Below the pieces are notes generated by a model. It worked only from the letters and a program-made list of their open reading frames with translations. It did not search any database and was not told where the DNA came from. 64,000 bases of DNA. Source: Bog-756 sp963696495 (lineage in GTDB: Bacteria; Actinomycetota; Acidimicrobiia; Acidimicrobiales; RAAP-2). The stretch spans positions 248,001-312,000 of the forward strand of contig CAVOKJ010000003.1 in the NCBI GenBank assembly GCA_963696495.1, in the 5' to 3' direction. This document shows, in pieces, positions 1 through 8,110 of this stretch. Position numbers and translations under genes: made by a program. Each line of letters starts with the position of its first letter. Position 1 is the stretch's first letter.

Positions 1-1127
<1,127 letters not shown>

Positions 1128-1170
1128 CGGGGGCCATCCCCTTGTCTCCACCATCCGCCCTAGGGAGCCC

Positions 1171-2151
1171 ATGACCATCGCCATCCCCCCCACCATCGAC
1201 GTCCACCTGACCGCTGACGACCTGCGCGCCTCGATGGAGCGTGACGTCCGTTCCGGACTCACCGGCGTGCCCAAGCAGCTGCCCCCCGTCTACTTCTACG
1301 ACGATCGCGGCAGCAGGCTGTTCGACGAGATCACCCGGCTGCCCGAGTACTACCCGACCCGGGCCGAGCGGTCCATCCTCGACGCCCGGGCCAAGGACAT
1401 CGCCCAGAGCTCCGACGCCGACACCCTGGTCGAGCTGGGGGCCGGGACGTGCGACAAGTCGCGCCTGCTGCTCGACGCCATGCAGTCCAACGGGCGCCTC
1501 GAACGGTTCGTCCCCCTCGACGTCAGCGACACCACCCTGTGGGAGGCCGCCACCGCCGTCGCTGAGGAGTACCCGGGTCTGGTCGTGCACGCCGTGGTGG
1601 CCGACTTCCACGCCCACCTCGACATCCTCCCGGCGGACGGTCGTCGCCTGTTCGCCTTCCTCGGGGGCACCATCGGGAATCTCGACCCCGCGCAGCGCGG
1701 GGCCTTCCTCCGCGGGCTGGCCGGCGTGATGGCCGACGGCGACCACTTCCTGCTCGGCACCGACCTGGTCAAGGACCGGGGCCGCCTCGTCCGGGCCTAT
1801 GACGACGCCGCCGGCGTGACCGCCGAGTTCAACCGGAACGTGCTCCACGTCCTCAACCGCGAGCTCGGTGCCGACTTCGACCCCGAGAAGTTCACCCACG
1901 TGGCCCGCTGGAACGAGGAGGACCAGCGGATCGAGATGTGGCTGCGCTCGGACGAGGACCAGCGGATCCGGGTCGGCGACCTCGGTCTCGACGTCTCGTT
2001 CGGGTCGGGCGAGGAGATGCTGACCGAGATCAGCACCAAGTTCTCGGCGGAGGCCCTCGAGTCCGAGCTGTCGGATTGTGGGTTCGAGGTCGAGGCCATG
2101 TGGCCGTCGGAGGGCGACGACTTCCTCCTGACCATGGCCCGCCCGAGCTGA
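1171..2151 (+). CDS. egtD: L-histidine N-alpha-methyltransferase EgtD
   Basis: This 326-residue protein matches EgtD in length (about 320). EgtD trimethylates histidine with S-adenosylmethionine to hercynine, the first step of ergothioneine synthesis, in the cytoplasm. The N-terminal part has the family hallmark LPPVYFYDDRGSRLFDEIT and PEYYPTRAE. The SAM-binding motif VELGAGTCDKS lies near residues 87-97 and a second motif, FAFLGGTIGNL, near 165-175. The start is ATG with the preceding segment CTAGGGAGCCC as a plausible ribosome site. It follows egtB on the same strand, so both steps making the sulfoxide intermediate are adjacent. Ergothioneine here would complement the thiol-stress regulator SigR/RsrA encoded at 27.7-28.6 kb. 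Confidence 0.95.
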   Translation: MTIAIPPTIDVHLTADDLRASMERDVRSGLTGVPKQLPPVYFYDDRGSRLFDEITRLPEYYPTRAERSILDARAKDIAQSSDADTLVELGAGTCDKSRLLLDAMQSNGRLERFVPLDVSDTTLWEAATAVAEEYPGLVVHAVVADFHAHLDILPADGRRLFAFLGGTIGNLDPAQRGAFLRGLAGVMADGDHFLLGTDLVKDRGRLVRAYDDAAGVTAEFNRNVLHVLNRELGADFDPEKFTHVARWNEEDQRIEMWLRSDEDQRIRVGDLGLDVSFGSGEEMLTEISTKFSAEALESELSDCGFEVEAMWPSEGDDFLLTMARPS

Positions 2152-2195
2152 CGGTCGGCCGACCCCTCGGGCCGGTCACCGCCGGCCACCGCCGG

Positions 2196-3566
2196 TCAAC
2201 CCCCGAGCAGGTCCTTGACCGCGTCCCCGATGGCCCGGTGGAAGGTCGGGTACGCGTAGATCATGTGCCGGAGCGCCATGGTGGGCACCTCGGTGTGGAC
2301 GGCCAGGGCGAGGAGGCCGAGGACCTCACCGCCCCAGGGTCCGACGGACGTGGCACCGACCAGGACGCCCCGGTCGGCATCCTCGACCAGCTTGATGAAC
2401 CCCCGGTTGCCCGCCTTGTGGATCCAACCCCTGGTCGACGAGGGCACCTCGGCCCGTCCCACCCGGACCCGGAGGCCCCGGTCCCGCGCCCCGCGTTCGG
2501 TGAGACCCACCGAACCGATCTCCGGGTCGGTGAAGGTCACCCGGGGCACGGCCCGGTAGTCGGCGGGGACCACCTCGTTCCCGAGGATGGCGTTCACCAC
2601 GATGTCGGCCTGGTACATCGAGACGTGGGTGAACGCGCCCTTGCCGGTGGCGTCCCCGACCGCCCACAGCCCCTCCACCCCCTCCACCCTCAGGTGGTCG
2701 TCGACGGGGAGCACGCGGGCCGAGGGGTCGAGACCGACGGACGCCACGTTGAGCTGGGCCAGGTCGGCCCGGCGTCCGGCGGCGACGAGCAACCGGTCGG
2801 TCACCACCGGCTCTCCCTCGGCCAGGGCGACGGCGAACCGGTGGCCGTCATGGTGGACCGACTCGATCTCCACGCCGGTGCGGACCACGATGCCCTCGGC
2901 GCCGAACACCTCGGTCAGCAGGTCGGCGGACTCCGGCTCCTCGGGGCCCACCAGGGACGGGGACACCTCGAGCACGGTGACGTCCGAGCCGAACCGTCGG
3001 AACACCTGGGCGAGCTCGACCCCGATGGCCCCACCCCCGAGCACGGCCAGGCTCGCCGGCACCTGCTCCGCCTCGATCGCCTCCCTGTTGGTCCAGTAGG
3101 GCGTGTCGGCCAGGCCGGCCACCGGCGGGATCGATGCCCTCGTCCCGATGTTGACCACCACGGCCCGGTCGGCCTCGAACACCCGCTCTCCGACGGCCAC
3201 GGTGCGGGCACCCTCGAGGCGGCCCCAGCCCCGCACGAAGCGACCCCCCTTGCCCTCGAAGCGTTCGACGGCGACCGCATCGTCCCAATTGTCGGTGGCC
3301 TCCTCGCGGATGCGCCGGGCCACCGGGGCCCAGTCGGCCTCCACCTGGGAGTTCCCGGCCATGCCCGGCACCCGGCGGGCCTCGGCCAGCAGGTCGGAGG
3401 CACGGATCATCATCTTGGACGGCACACAGCCCCAGTAGGGGCACTCGCCGCCTACCAACTCGCCATCGATCCCGACCACGTCGAGGCCGGCCGTCGCCAA
3501 CCGCTCGGCCACATCCTCGCCACCGGGGCCCATGCCGACGACGATCACATCCGCACGCTCGCTCAC
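2196..3566 (-). CDS. FAD-dependent pyridine nucleotide-disulfide oxidoreductase, lipoamide dehydrogenase-like
   Basis: A 456-residue flavoprotein of the class I disulfide reductase superfamily (lipoamide, mycothione and mercuric reductases). It has an N-terminal FAD motif (VVGMGPGG), a redox pair C42-x4-C47 in GGECPYWGCVPSK, an NAD(P) motif (AVLGGGAIGVE) and the second FAD motif (LWAVGDATG). The C-terminal dimerisation domain is complete, but the usual catalytic His-Pro-Thr-x-x-Glu is replaced by Y439-Pro-Thr-Phe-His-Arg. The His/Glu base pair that classical enzymes use is therefore missing, and the disulfide substrate may differ or be absent (quinone reduction is known for an atypical mycobacterial relative, LpdA). 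The start is GTG with GGAGGAG about 7 bases upstream. It is convergent with egtD and stands alone. The exact substrate cannot be read from the sequence. Confidence 0.85.
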   Translation of the reverse strand: MSERADVIVVGMGPGGEDVAERLATAGLDVVGIDGELVGGECPYWGCVPSKMMIRASDLLAEARRVPGMAGNSQVEADWAPVARRIREEATDNWDDAVAVERFEGKGGRFVRGWGRLEGARTVAVGERVFEADRAVVVNIGTRASIPPVAGLADTPYWTNREAIEAEQVPASLAVLGGGAIGVELAQVFRRFGSDVTVLEVSPSLVGPEEPESADLLTEVFGAEGIVVRTGVEIESVHHDGHRFAVALAEGEPVVTDRLLVAAGRRADLAQLNVASVGLDPSARVLPVDDHLRVEGVEGLWAVGDATGKGAFTHVSMYQADIVVNAILGNEVVPADYRAVPRVTFTDPEIGSVGLTERGARDRGLRVRVGRAEVPSSTRGWIHKAGNRGFIKLVEDADRGVLVGATSVGPWGGEVLGLLALAVHTEVPTMALRHMIYAYPTFHRAIGDAVKDLLGG

Positions 3567-3794
3567 GCTCCGCTCCTCCGTCTCGATCCGATGGCATGGA
3601 CCGGACCCGTGCGGACCCGTCGCCAGCCGTGCCGGTCACCCGGCACCCTCCGGTTCTATCCCACCGGTGGGCCCGCCAAGCATGTCGAGCCGGTCTGGGC
3701 CGGCCGGATGGGCCCCGTCGTGCCCCCCGGGGGCCGGGCGGCCACCGGCAGTGGCCCGGGGAACACACGCCGCCCCGACGGGGTTGAACGGCCT

Positions 3795-4085
3795 ATGACG
3801 ATACGAGCGACATGGAACGGCACCGTCCTGGCCGAGAGCGACCGGACCGTCGTCGTGGAGGGGAACCACTACTTCCCCGCCGACGACGTCCTCAGCGAGT
3901 ACTTCGAGCCCAGCGAGACGCACACCCACTGCCCCTGGAAGGGTGAGGCCAGCTACCGCAGCGTGGTGGTGGAGGGCGCCCGCAACGACGACGCCGCCTG
4001 GTTCTATCCGGAGCCAAAAGAGGCGGCGAAGGAGATCACCGACCGCGTCGCCTTCTGGAAGGGTGTCACCGTCGAAGAGGTCTGA
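3795..4085 (+). CDS. DUF427 domain protein
   Basis: This small 96-residue protein is essentially one DUF427 domain, a beta-rich fold common in actinobacteria and cyanobacteria. Recognisable family elements are the opening W-N-G-x-V-L-A-E-S, the segment VEGNHYFP, the motif HTHCPWKGEASY and the closing part with F-W-K-G-V. No catalytic activity is established for the family. The ATG at 3795 is chosen because the domain begins immediately after it; the same frame stays open far upstream, but that stretch does not look like protein. It is divergent from the oxidoreductase upstream and ends tail to tail with rlmB, 14 bases between stop codons. No regulatory site beyond a weak GGGG ribosome site is visible. 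Confidence 0.85.
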   Translation: MTIRATWNGTVLAESDRTVVVEGNHYFPADDVLSEYFEPSETHTHCPWKGEASYRSVVVEGARNDDAAWFYPEPKEAAKEITDRVAFWKGVTVEEV

Positions 4086-4103
4086 GCCGACCGACCGGCT
4101 CAG
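4082..4103. terminator. Bidirectional hairpin built from two convergent stop codons
   Basis: An 8-bp perfect stem (CTGAGCCG / CGGCTCAG) with a 6-base loop lies exactly at the junction of the convergent DUF427 and rlmB genes. The TGA of DUF427 (4083-4085) and the TGA of rlmB (4100-4102, minus strand) both sit in the stem arms. There is no clear T-run on either side, so it is a terminator-like or 3'-end-protecting hairpin rather than a textbook intrinsic terminator. Confidence 0.5.
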
Positions 4104-5092
4104 CGGGACCCGTTCGATCGCTGTCGGGCCACGTCGAAACAGGCGATGGCGCCGGCGGTCGACACGTTGAGCGACGACAGGGAGCCGTGCTGGGGAATGG
4201 CGGCCAGGGCGTCGCACCGTTTCCTGGTGAGACCGGCCAATCCGCTGCCCTCGGAGCCGAGCACGAGGGCCACGGGCTGGTCGCCGAGCGGAAGCTCGTA
4301 GAGGGACTGCCGGGACTCCCCCACCAGGCCGACCGTCCAGACCCCGAGACCGGTCAGGCGCTGGAGCGCGGCCGGCACCCCGGCCACCAGGGCCATGGGC
4401 AAGTACTCGATGGCCCCGGCCGCCACCTTGGCCACGGTCGGGGACAGGTGGGCCGATCGATGCCTGGGGAGCACCACTCCGGTGACCCCGGCGCACTCGG
4501 CACTCCGCAGGAGCGCACCCATGTTGTGCGGGTCGGTGATGCCGTCCAGCACCAGCAGGAAGGGCACGCGCCCGCGGCGGTTCGCTCCGGCCATGGCCTC
4601 GAGCGGTGTCTCCTCGACCGGTCGGGCCAGTGCCACCACGCCCTGGGGGGCTTCGGTCCGGGCCAGCGATTCGAGCCGGCGACGTGACACGTGCTCCACC
4701 CGGACGCGGCGGGTGGCCGCCAGGGACTCGATCTCGTCGAGGATGGCGGCGGCGTCCATCCCCTCGGCCATCGCCACCGAACGGACGGGACGTCGGTTGG
4801 CGACCAGCAGCTCGCGGACGGCCTGGCGCCCCTCGACCTGATCACCCCCGAGACCGACGGTGTCGTTGCCGCGACGGCCCACCGGGCCACTGCGGGCGCC
4901 CCCCCTGTCGCCCCCGCCGCGGGAGGACGCCGCCCCCCGGTCCGCGGCACGTCCCGACTTGTGGGACGGAACTCCCCGCCGGCCCGGCTTCCCGGACCGG
5001 CCCGTGGCCGCCCGGGGCGACCCGGGGCGACCCGATCCCTGGCGACCGCGACCGGGTCTGCCCGGGGCTCCGCCGGCTCGGGCCGGGCTCAT
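4100..5092 (-). CDS. rlmB: 23S rRNA 2'-O-ribose methyltransferase, RlmB/TrmH family
   Basis: A 330-residue SPOUT-class RNA methyltransferase, probably methylating a guanosine ribose of 23S rRNA. About the first 80 residues are a basic Gly/Arg/Ser-rich tail, as in actinobacterial homologues. A substrate-binding domain with VEGRQAVRELL follows, then the knotted SpoU domain with LVLDGITDPHNMGALLRSAE, the SAM-binding VLGSEGSGL and the closing SLNVSTAGAI motif. The ATG at 5092 overlaps the ispF stop codon (ATGA), so translation is probably coupled. In Mycobacterium, cysS lies between ispF and rlmB; here it is absent. The reading frame is open further upstream, but that extension overlaps ispF and lacks protein-like composition. 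Confidence 0.92.
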   Translation of the reverse strand: MSPARAGGAPGRPGRGRQGSGRPGSPRAATGRSGKPGRRGVPSHKSGRAADRGAASSRGGGDRGGARSGPVGRRGNDTVGLGGDQVEGRQAVRELLVANRRPVRSVAMAEGMDAAAILDEIESLAATRRVRVEHVSRRRLESLARTEAPQGVVALARPVEETPLEAMAGANRRGRVPFLLVLDGITDPHNMGALLRSAECAGVTGVVLPRHRSAHLSPTVAKVAAGAIEYLPMALVAGVPAALQRLTGLGVWTVGLVGESRQSLYELPLGDQPVALVLGSEGSGLAGLTRKRCDALAAIPQHGSLSSLNVSTAGAIACFDVARQRSNGSR

Positions 5093-5646
5093 CGGGTCCC
5101 GCCTGACTGGCCGCCCCGAGGCCGTCGCGTCATGAGCACGACCGCCGTGCAGCCGATCCCCTCGGCGCGCCCGAGCGCACCCAGGCCCTCGGCCCGGGTG
5201 GCCTTGACGTTGGCCGGAGCGCCGAGGGCGCCGGTCAGTCGCTCCGCCATGGCCCCGACGAAAGGGGCGAGTCTGGGCCGTTCGGCCACCACGGTGCAGT
5301 CGGCGTTGACCGGGTCCCACCCGGCTTCCCGAGCCAGCGCCACCATGCGGGTGAGGAGATCGATGCTGTCGGCACCCCTCCACGCCGGGTCGTCGTCCGG
5401 GGCGTGTCTGCCCAGGTCCCCGAGCCCCGCCGCCCCGAGCACGGCGTCGGCCACGGCATGGGCGACGACATCGGCGTCACTGTGACCCTCGAGGCCGCAC
5501 GTCCCGTCGCCGGTGATCACCACGCCGCCCAGCACCAGGGGCCGCGACGGGTCACCGGAGAACCGGTGCACGTCGATGCCCTGGCCCATCCGGAGCGGCG
5601 GGAGGTCGACGGCCCCTGCTCGGCCCTCCGTCGCGCCCGTGGTCAC
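5089..5646 (-). CDS. ispF: 2-C-methyl-D-erythritol 2,4-cyclodiphosphate synthase IspF
   Basis: A 185-residue enzyme of the non-mevalonate (MEP) isoprenoid pathway; it cyclises CDP-methylerythritol phosphate with release of CMP. The metal ligands D25-V-H27 are in GQGIDVHRF, followed by LEGHSDADVVAHAVADA with the third ligand, the LGDLGRHAPDDDP loop and the signature VKATRAEGLGALGRAEGI. The family is about 160 residues, so the first 19 residues are extra. GTG at 5646 overlaps the ispD stop codon (GTGA), which supports this start, but the Met at residue 20 would also give a complete domain. It lies in the run carD-ispD-ispF-rlmB with coupled starts. Confidence 0.95.
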   Translation of the reverse strand: MTTGATEGRAGAVDLPPLRMGQGIDVHRFSGDPSRPLVLGGVVITGDGTCGLEGHSDADVVAHAVADAVLGAAGLGDLGRHAPDDDPAWRGADSIDLLTRMVALAREAGWDPVNADCTVVAERPRLAPFVGAMAERLTGALGAPANVKATRAEGLGALGRAEGIGCTAVVLMTRRPRGGQSGGTR

Positions 5647-6332
5647 CGGCCCGCCCCGTCGAGGAGCCTCTCGGCCACGGCGAGGTCCTCGGGCCTCGTG
5701 ATCTTCACGTTGCGGATGTCACCGGGCACGGTGCGCACGGTAGCGCCCAGGAGCTCGAGCAGCCCGGCGTCGTCGGTGGCCTCCCCGGAGGAGGCGTGCG
5801 CGGCGCGCAGCGCTGCCGCCTCGAATGCCTGGGGTGTCTGGACGGTGACCAGGCCCTCCCGGTCGATCGTCGACTGCACGACCTCCCCCGCCACCCGCTT
5901 CAGGGTGTCGGCAACGGGCAGCACCGGGATGGCCCCGGCGGCGCGCCCCGAGTGCACCACGTCGACCACGACCTCGAACAGGGAGACGGGGGCCAGGGGT
6001 CGGGCGGCGTCGTGGACCACGATGACGGCCGCTTCGTCGGGCACGGCGGCCAGGCCGGCCCGAACCGACGCCGCTCTCGTCTCACCACCGGCCACCGTCC
6101 GGTCCGCTCCCCACCCGGGCCACGGGTCACCGGCGGCCGACGATCGACCGACATCCTCACCGGAGGTCGGCGGCACCACCAGCACGACGCCGTCGGCCAC
6201 CGACCGGGCGGTCTCCACGGACCATTCCACGACCGCACGCCCTCCGAGCTGGAGGAATTGCTTGGGCGCACCGAACCGCCGGCCGGACCCACCGGCGACG
6301 ACGATGACCCAGACGGATCCCGTTCGGCTCAG
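5643..6332 (-). CDS. ispD: 2-C-methyl-D-erythritol 4-phosphate cytidylyltransferase IspD, probable CTG start
   Basis: This enzyme transfers CMP from CTP to MEP in isoprenoid synthesis. The nucleotide-binding signature VVAGGSGRRFGAPKQ is encoded at about 6263-6307, upstream of the first GTG (6230), so the protein must begin earlier. No ATG, GTG or TTG exists in frame between that signature and the carD coding region. The best candidate is CTG at 6332-6330, which overlaps the carD stop (CTGA) and has GAGG seven bases upstream. That gives 229 residues, the normal family length. Other motifs present are VVHDAARPL and the C-terminal DIRNVKITRPEDL. The ATC in WVIVV would be an alternative but lacks a ribosome site. 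A GTG start at 6230 would delete the active site. Confidence 0.9.
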   Translation of the reverse strand: MSRTGSVWVIVVAGGSGRRFGAPKQFLQLGGRAVVEWSVETARSVADGVVLVVPPTSGEDVGRSSAAGDPWPGWGADRTVAGGETRAASVRAGLAAVPDEAAVIVVHDAARPLAPVSLFEVVVDVVHSGRAAGAIPVLPVADTLKRVAGEVVQSTIDREGLVTVQTPQAFEAAALRAAHASSGEATDDAGLLELLGATVRTVPGDIRNVKITRPEDLAVAERLLDGAGR

Positions 6333-6805
6333 GGAAGCGCCTCGTTGAGCCGGACCTCGGCTGCCTCCTCGTCGACGCCCAGCGCGAAGGTCAGCTCGGA
6401 GACCAGGATCTGGCGGGCGCGGCTGAGCATGCGCTTCTCGCCGGCGGACAGGCCCTTGTCCTTGTCCCGGATGGAGAGGTTGCGGACCACCTCGGCCACT
6501 TGGTAGATGTCCCCCGAGCGGAGCTTCTCGGAGTGGTTCTTGTACCGCCGCGACCAGTTGGTCGGCATCCGTGCCTCCTTCTTTCGGAGCACGGCGAACA
6601 CCTCTTCGACCTCTTCGTCGTTGATCACCTCGCGAAGGCCCACACCTTCGGTGTTGTCGGCCGGGACCATGAGCGTCAGGTCCCCGTAGGCCAGGCGGAG
6701 CACGAGGTACTCCTGCTTCTTGCCGAAGGCCTCTTTGGTCTCCCGTCGTTCGACTACTGCCGCGCCGTGGTGCGGATAGACGACCTTGTCACCGATGTCG
6801 AACAC
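6329..6805 (-). CDS. carD: CarD family RNA polymerase-binding transcription regulator
   Basis: A 158-residue protein close in length to mycobacterial CarD (162). CarD binds the RNA polymerase beta subunit and the upstream edge of the promoter bubble and stabilises open complexes, notably at rRNA promoters. The N-terminal Tudor-like RNAP-interacting domain begins MFDIGDKVVYPHHGAAVVE; a mostly helical DNA-binding domain follows, with MPTNWSRRYKNHSEKLRSGD and the Trp expected to wedge into DNA. GGAGG lies eight bases before the ATG. It is the first gene of the operon carD-ispD-ispF-rlmB, as in mycobacteria, and its stop overlaps the proposed ispD start. The 180 bases upstream, before the end of disA, should hold the promoter. 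Confidence 0.95.
   Translation of the reverse strand: MFDIGDKVVYPHHGAAVVERRETKEAFGKKQEYLVLRLAYGDLTLMVPADNTEGVGLREVINDEEVEEVFAVLRKKEARMPTNWSRRYKNHSEKLRSGDIYQVAEVVRNLSIRDKDKGLSAGEKRMLSRARQILVSELTFALGVDEEAAEVRLNEALP
6340..6343 (-). promoter_or_regulatory. Ribosome binding site supporting the ispD CTG start
   Basis: GAGG on the minus strand, inside the last codons of carD, with seven bases to the proposed CTG. It decides the ispD start because no conventional start codon is available before the nucleotide-binding motif. Confidence 0.4.
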
Positions 6806-6987
6806 CGTTCCTCCTGGCGTTTCTGCTGGTCCCGGGGCTGGTTCGCTTCATCGGAACCGCGTAGGCGAAGCATGTAATGGTACACGGTGGTGGCGCCCGC
6901 CCGGACCGGGCGCATCGACAGCGGTGGCGGAAGCCACCGTTCCCGTCGCCGGGGCGGCCACCCCGACGGCGGCCGCGACGGGTCCGC

Positions 6988-8076
6988 CTACTGGTAGCGC
7001 TCGAAGATGCTGGCCTCGGCCAGCCGGGCCAGGCCGTCCTTGACCGAGTGGGCACGCGCCTGGCCGACACCGTCGACCTGCTCGAGCTCGCCCAGCGATG
7101 CCCGCATGATCTGCTGGAGGTTGACGAACCGGTCCACGATGCGCTCGATGATGGCGTCGGAGAACCGGGGCAGTCGGTAGAGCAGCCGGTAGCCGCGGGG
7201 CTCGACCCCCGACTCGGTGTCGTTGAACGCCCCGGGGAGGCCGAGGATCTCGGCCACCCGGCTGGCATCGGACAGTTCGTCCGGCGTGAGGTCCGCCAGC
7301 TGGTTGATGGCGTGACGGACCGACGACAGGCGGTCCGACTTGACCGGCGGCTTGGCGCAGTAGTCGCGGACGACCAGGTGGAGCGTGCCGGCGACGCCGT
7401 CGATCAACTCGGCGGACTGGAGCCCGACCAGTCGTCCGTCCTCACCCAGCTCGACCAGGTACCCCTCCACCTCCCCGGCGATCCGGAGCACCATCTCCGC
7501 CGCCTGCACCACCGACACCACGTCCCCGACCGACACGGTGTCCTCGACCTCGAGGACGGAGAGCCCGTTGAGGGCCACGTCGAACCGGTTGCGGAAGTGC
7601 TGCATGGTCGCCAGGGCCTGGTCGGTGCGGTCGTGGAGCCAACCGGTGGGCTGCACGGTGTGCTTGTGGTCGTTCCGGTAGACGGCGATCACCGACATGG
7701 CCGCCGAGACCGACAGGACCGGGACGTCGATCGAACGGGCCACCCGCTCGGCCGTGCGGTGCCGGGTGCCCGTCTCGGAGGTCGGGATGGTCGCCTTGGG
7801 CATCAGGTGGACGTTGGCCCGGGCGATCCGCGAGGCGTCCGGCGCCAGGATGATCGCCCCGTCCATCTTGGCCAGTTCGGACAGCCGCTGCGGACTGAAC
7901 TCGGCGTCCAGCAGGAATCCCCCCGAGCAGATGGAGAGCACGCCCGGGCCGTCGCCGACCACGACCAGGCCCCCGCGCTTGGCCCGCAGGATCCGGTCCA
8001 GTCCGTCCCGGAGGGGTTTGCCCGGAGCGACCATCGCCAGGGACTCGCTGAGTGGCGAACTCTGGCGGGCAGTCAC
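6988..8076 (-). CDS. disA: Diadenylate cyclase DisA, DNA integrity scanning protein
   Basis: DisA makes cyclic di-AMP from two ATP and scans DNA for branched structures. The N-terminal DAC domain has the DGA motif (D72-G-A in AKMDGAIIL) and the RHR motif (GTRHRTAER, residues 103-111). A helical linker follows, then a C-terminal helix-hairpin-helix DNA-binding region with LGELEQVDGVGQARA. GTG at 8076 is chosen because it gives 362 residues, against about 358-360 for known DisA; a TTG at 8118 overlapping the radA stop would add 14 residues that do not look conserved. It follows radA on the same strand, a widespread pairing in which RadA modulates DisA. Confidence 0.95.
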   Translation of the reverse strand: MTARQSSPLSESLAMVAPGKPLRDGLDRILRAKRGGLVVVGDGPGVLSICSGGFLLDAEFSPQRLSELAKMDGAIILAPDASRIARANVHLMPKATIPTSETGTRHRTAERVARSIDVPVLSVSAAMSVIAVYRNDHKHTVQPTGWLHDRTDQALATMQHFRNRFDVALNGLSVLEVEDTVSVGDVVSVVQAAEMVLRIAGEVEGYLVELGEDGRLVGLQSAELIDGVAGTLHLVVRDYCAKPPVKSDRLSSVRHAINQLADLTPDELSDASRVAEILGLPGAFNDTESGVEPRGYRLLYRLPRFSDAIIERIVDRFVNLQQIMRASLGELEQVDGVGQARAHSVKDGLARLAEASIFERYQ

Positions 8077-8110
8077 AGGGGAATCGTACCCGCCGGACCA
8101 GGAACGGGGC

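Noticed and set aside
1938..3794. Very long plus-strand frame upstream of the DUF427 gene
   Set aside because: It runs antisense through the FAD oxidoreductase and only its last 96 residues form a known domain, so only the part from 3795 is kept.
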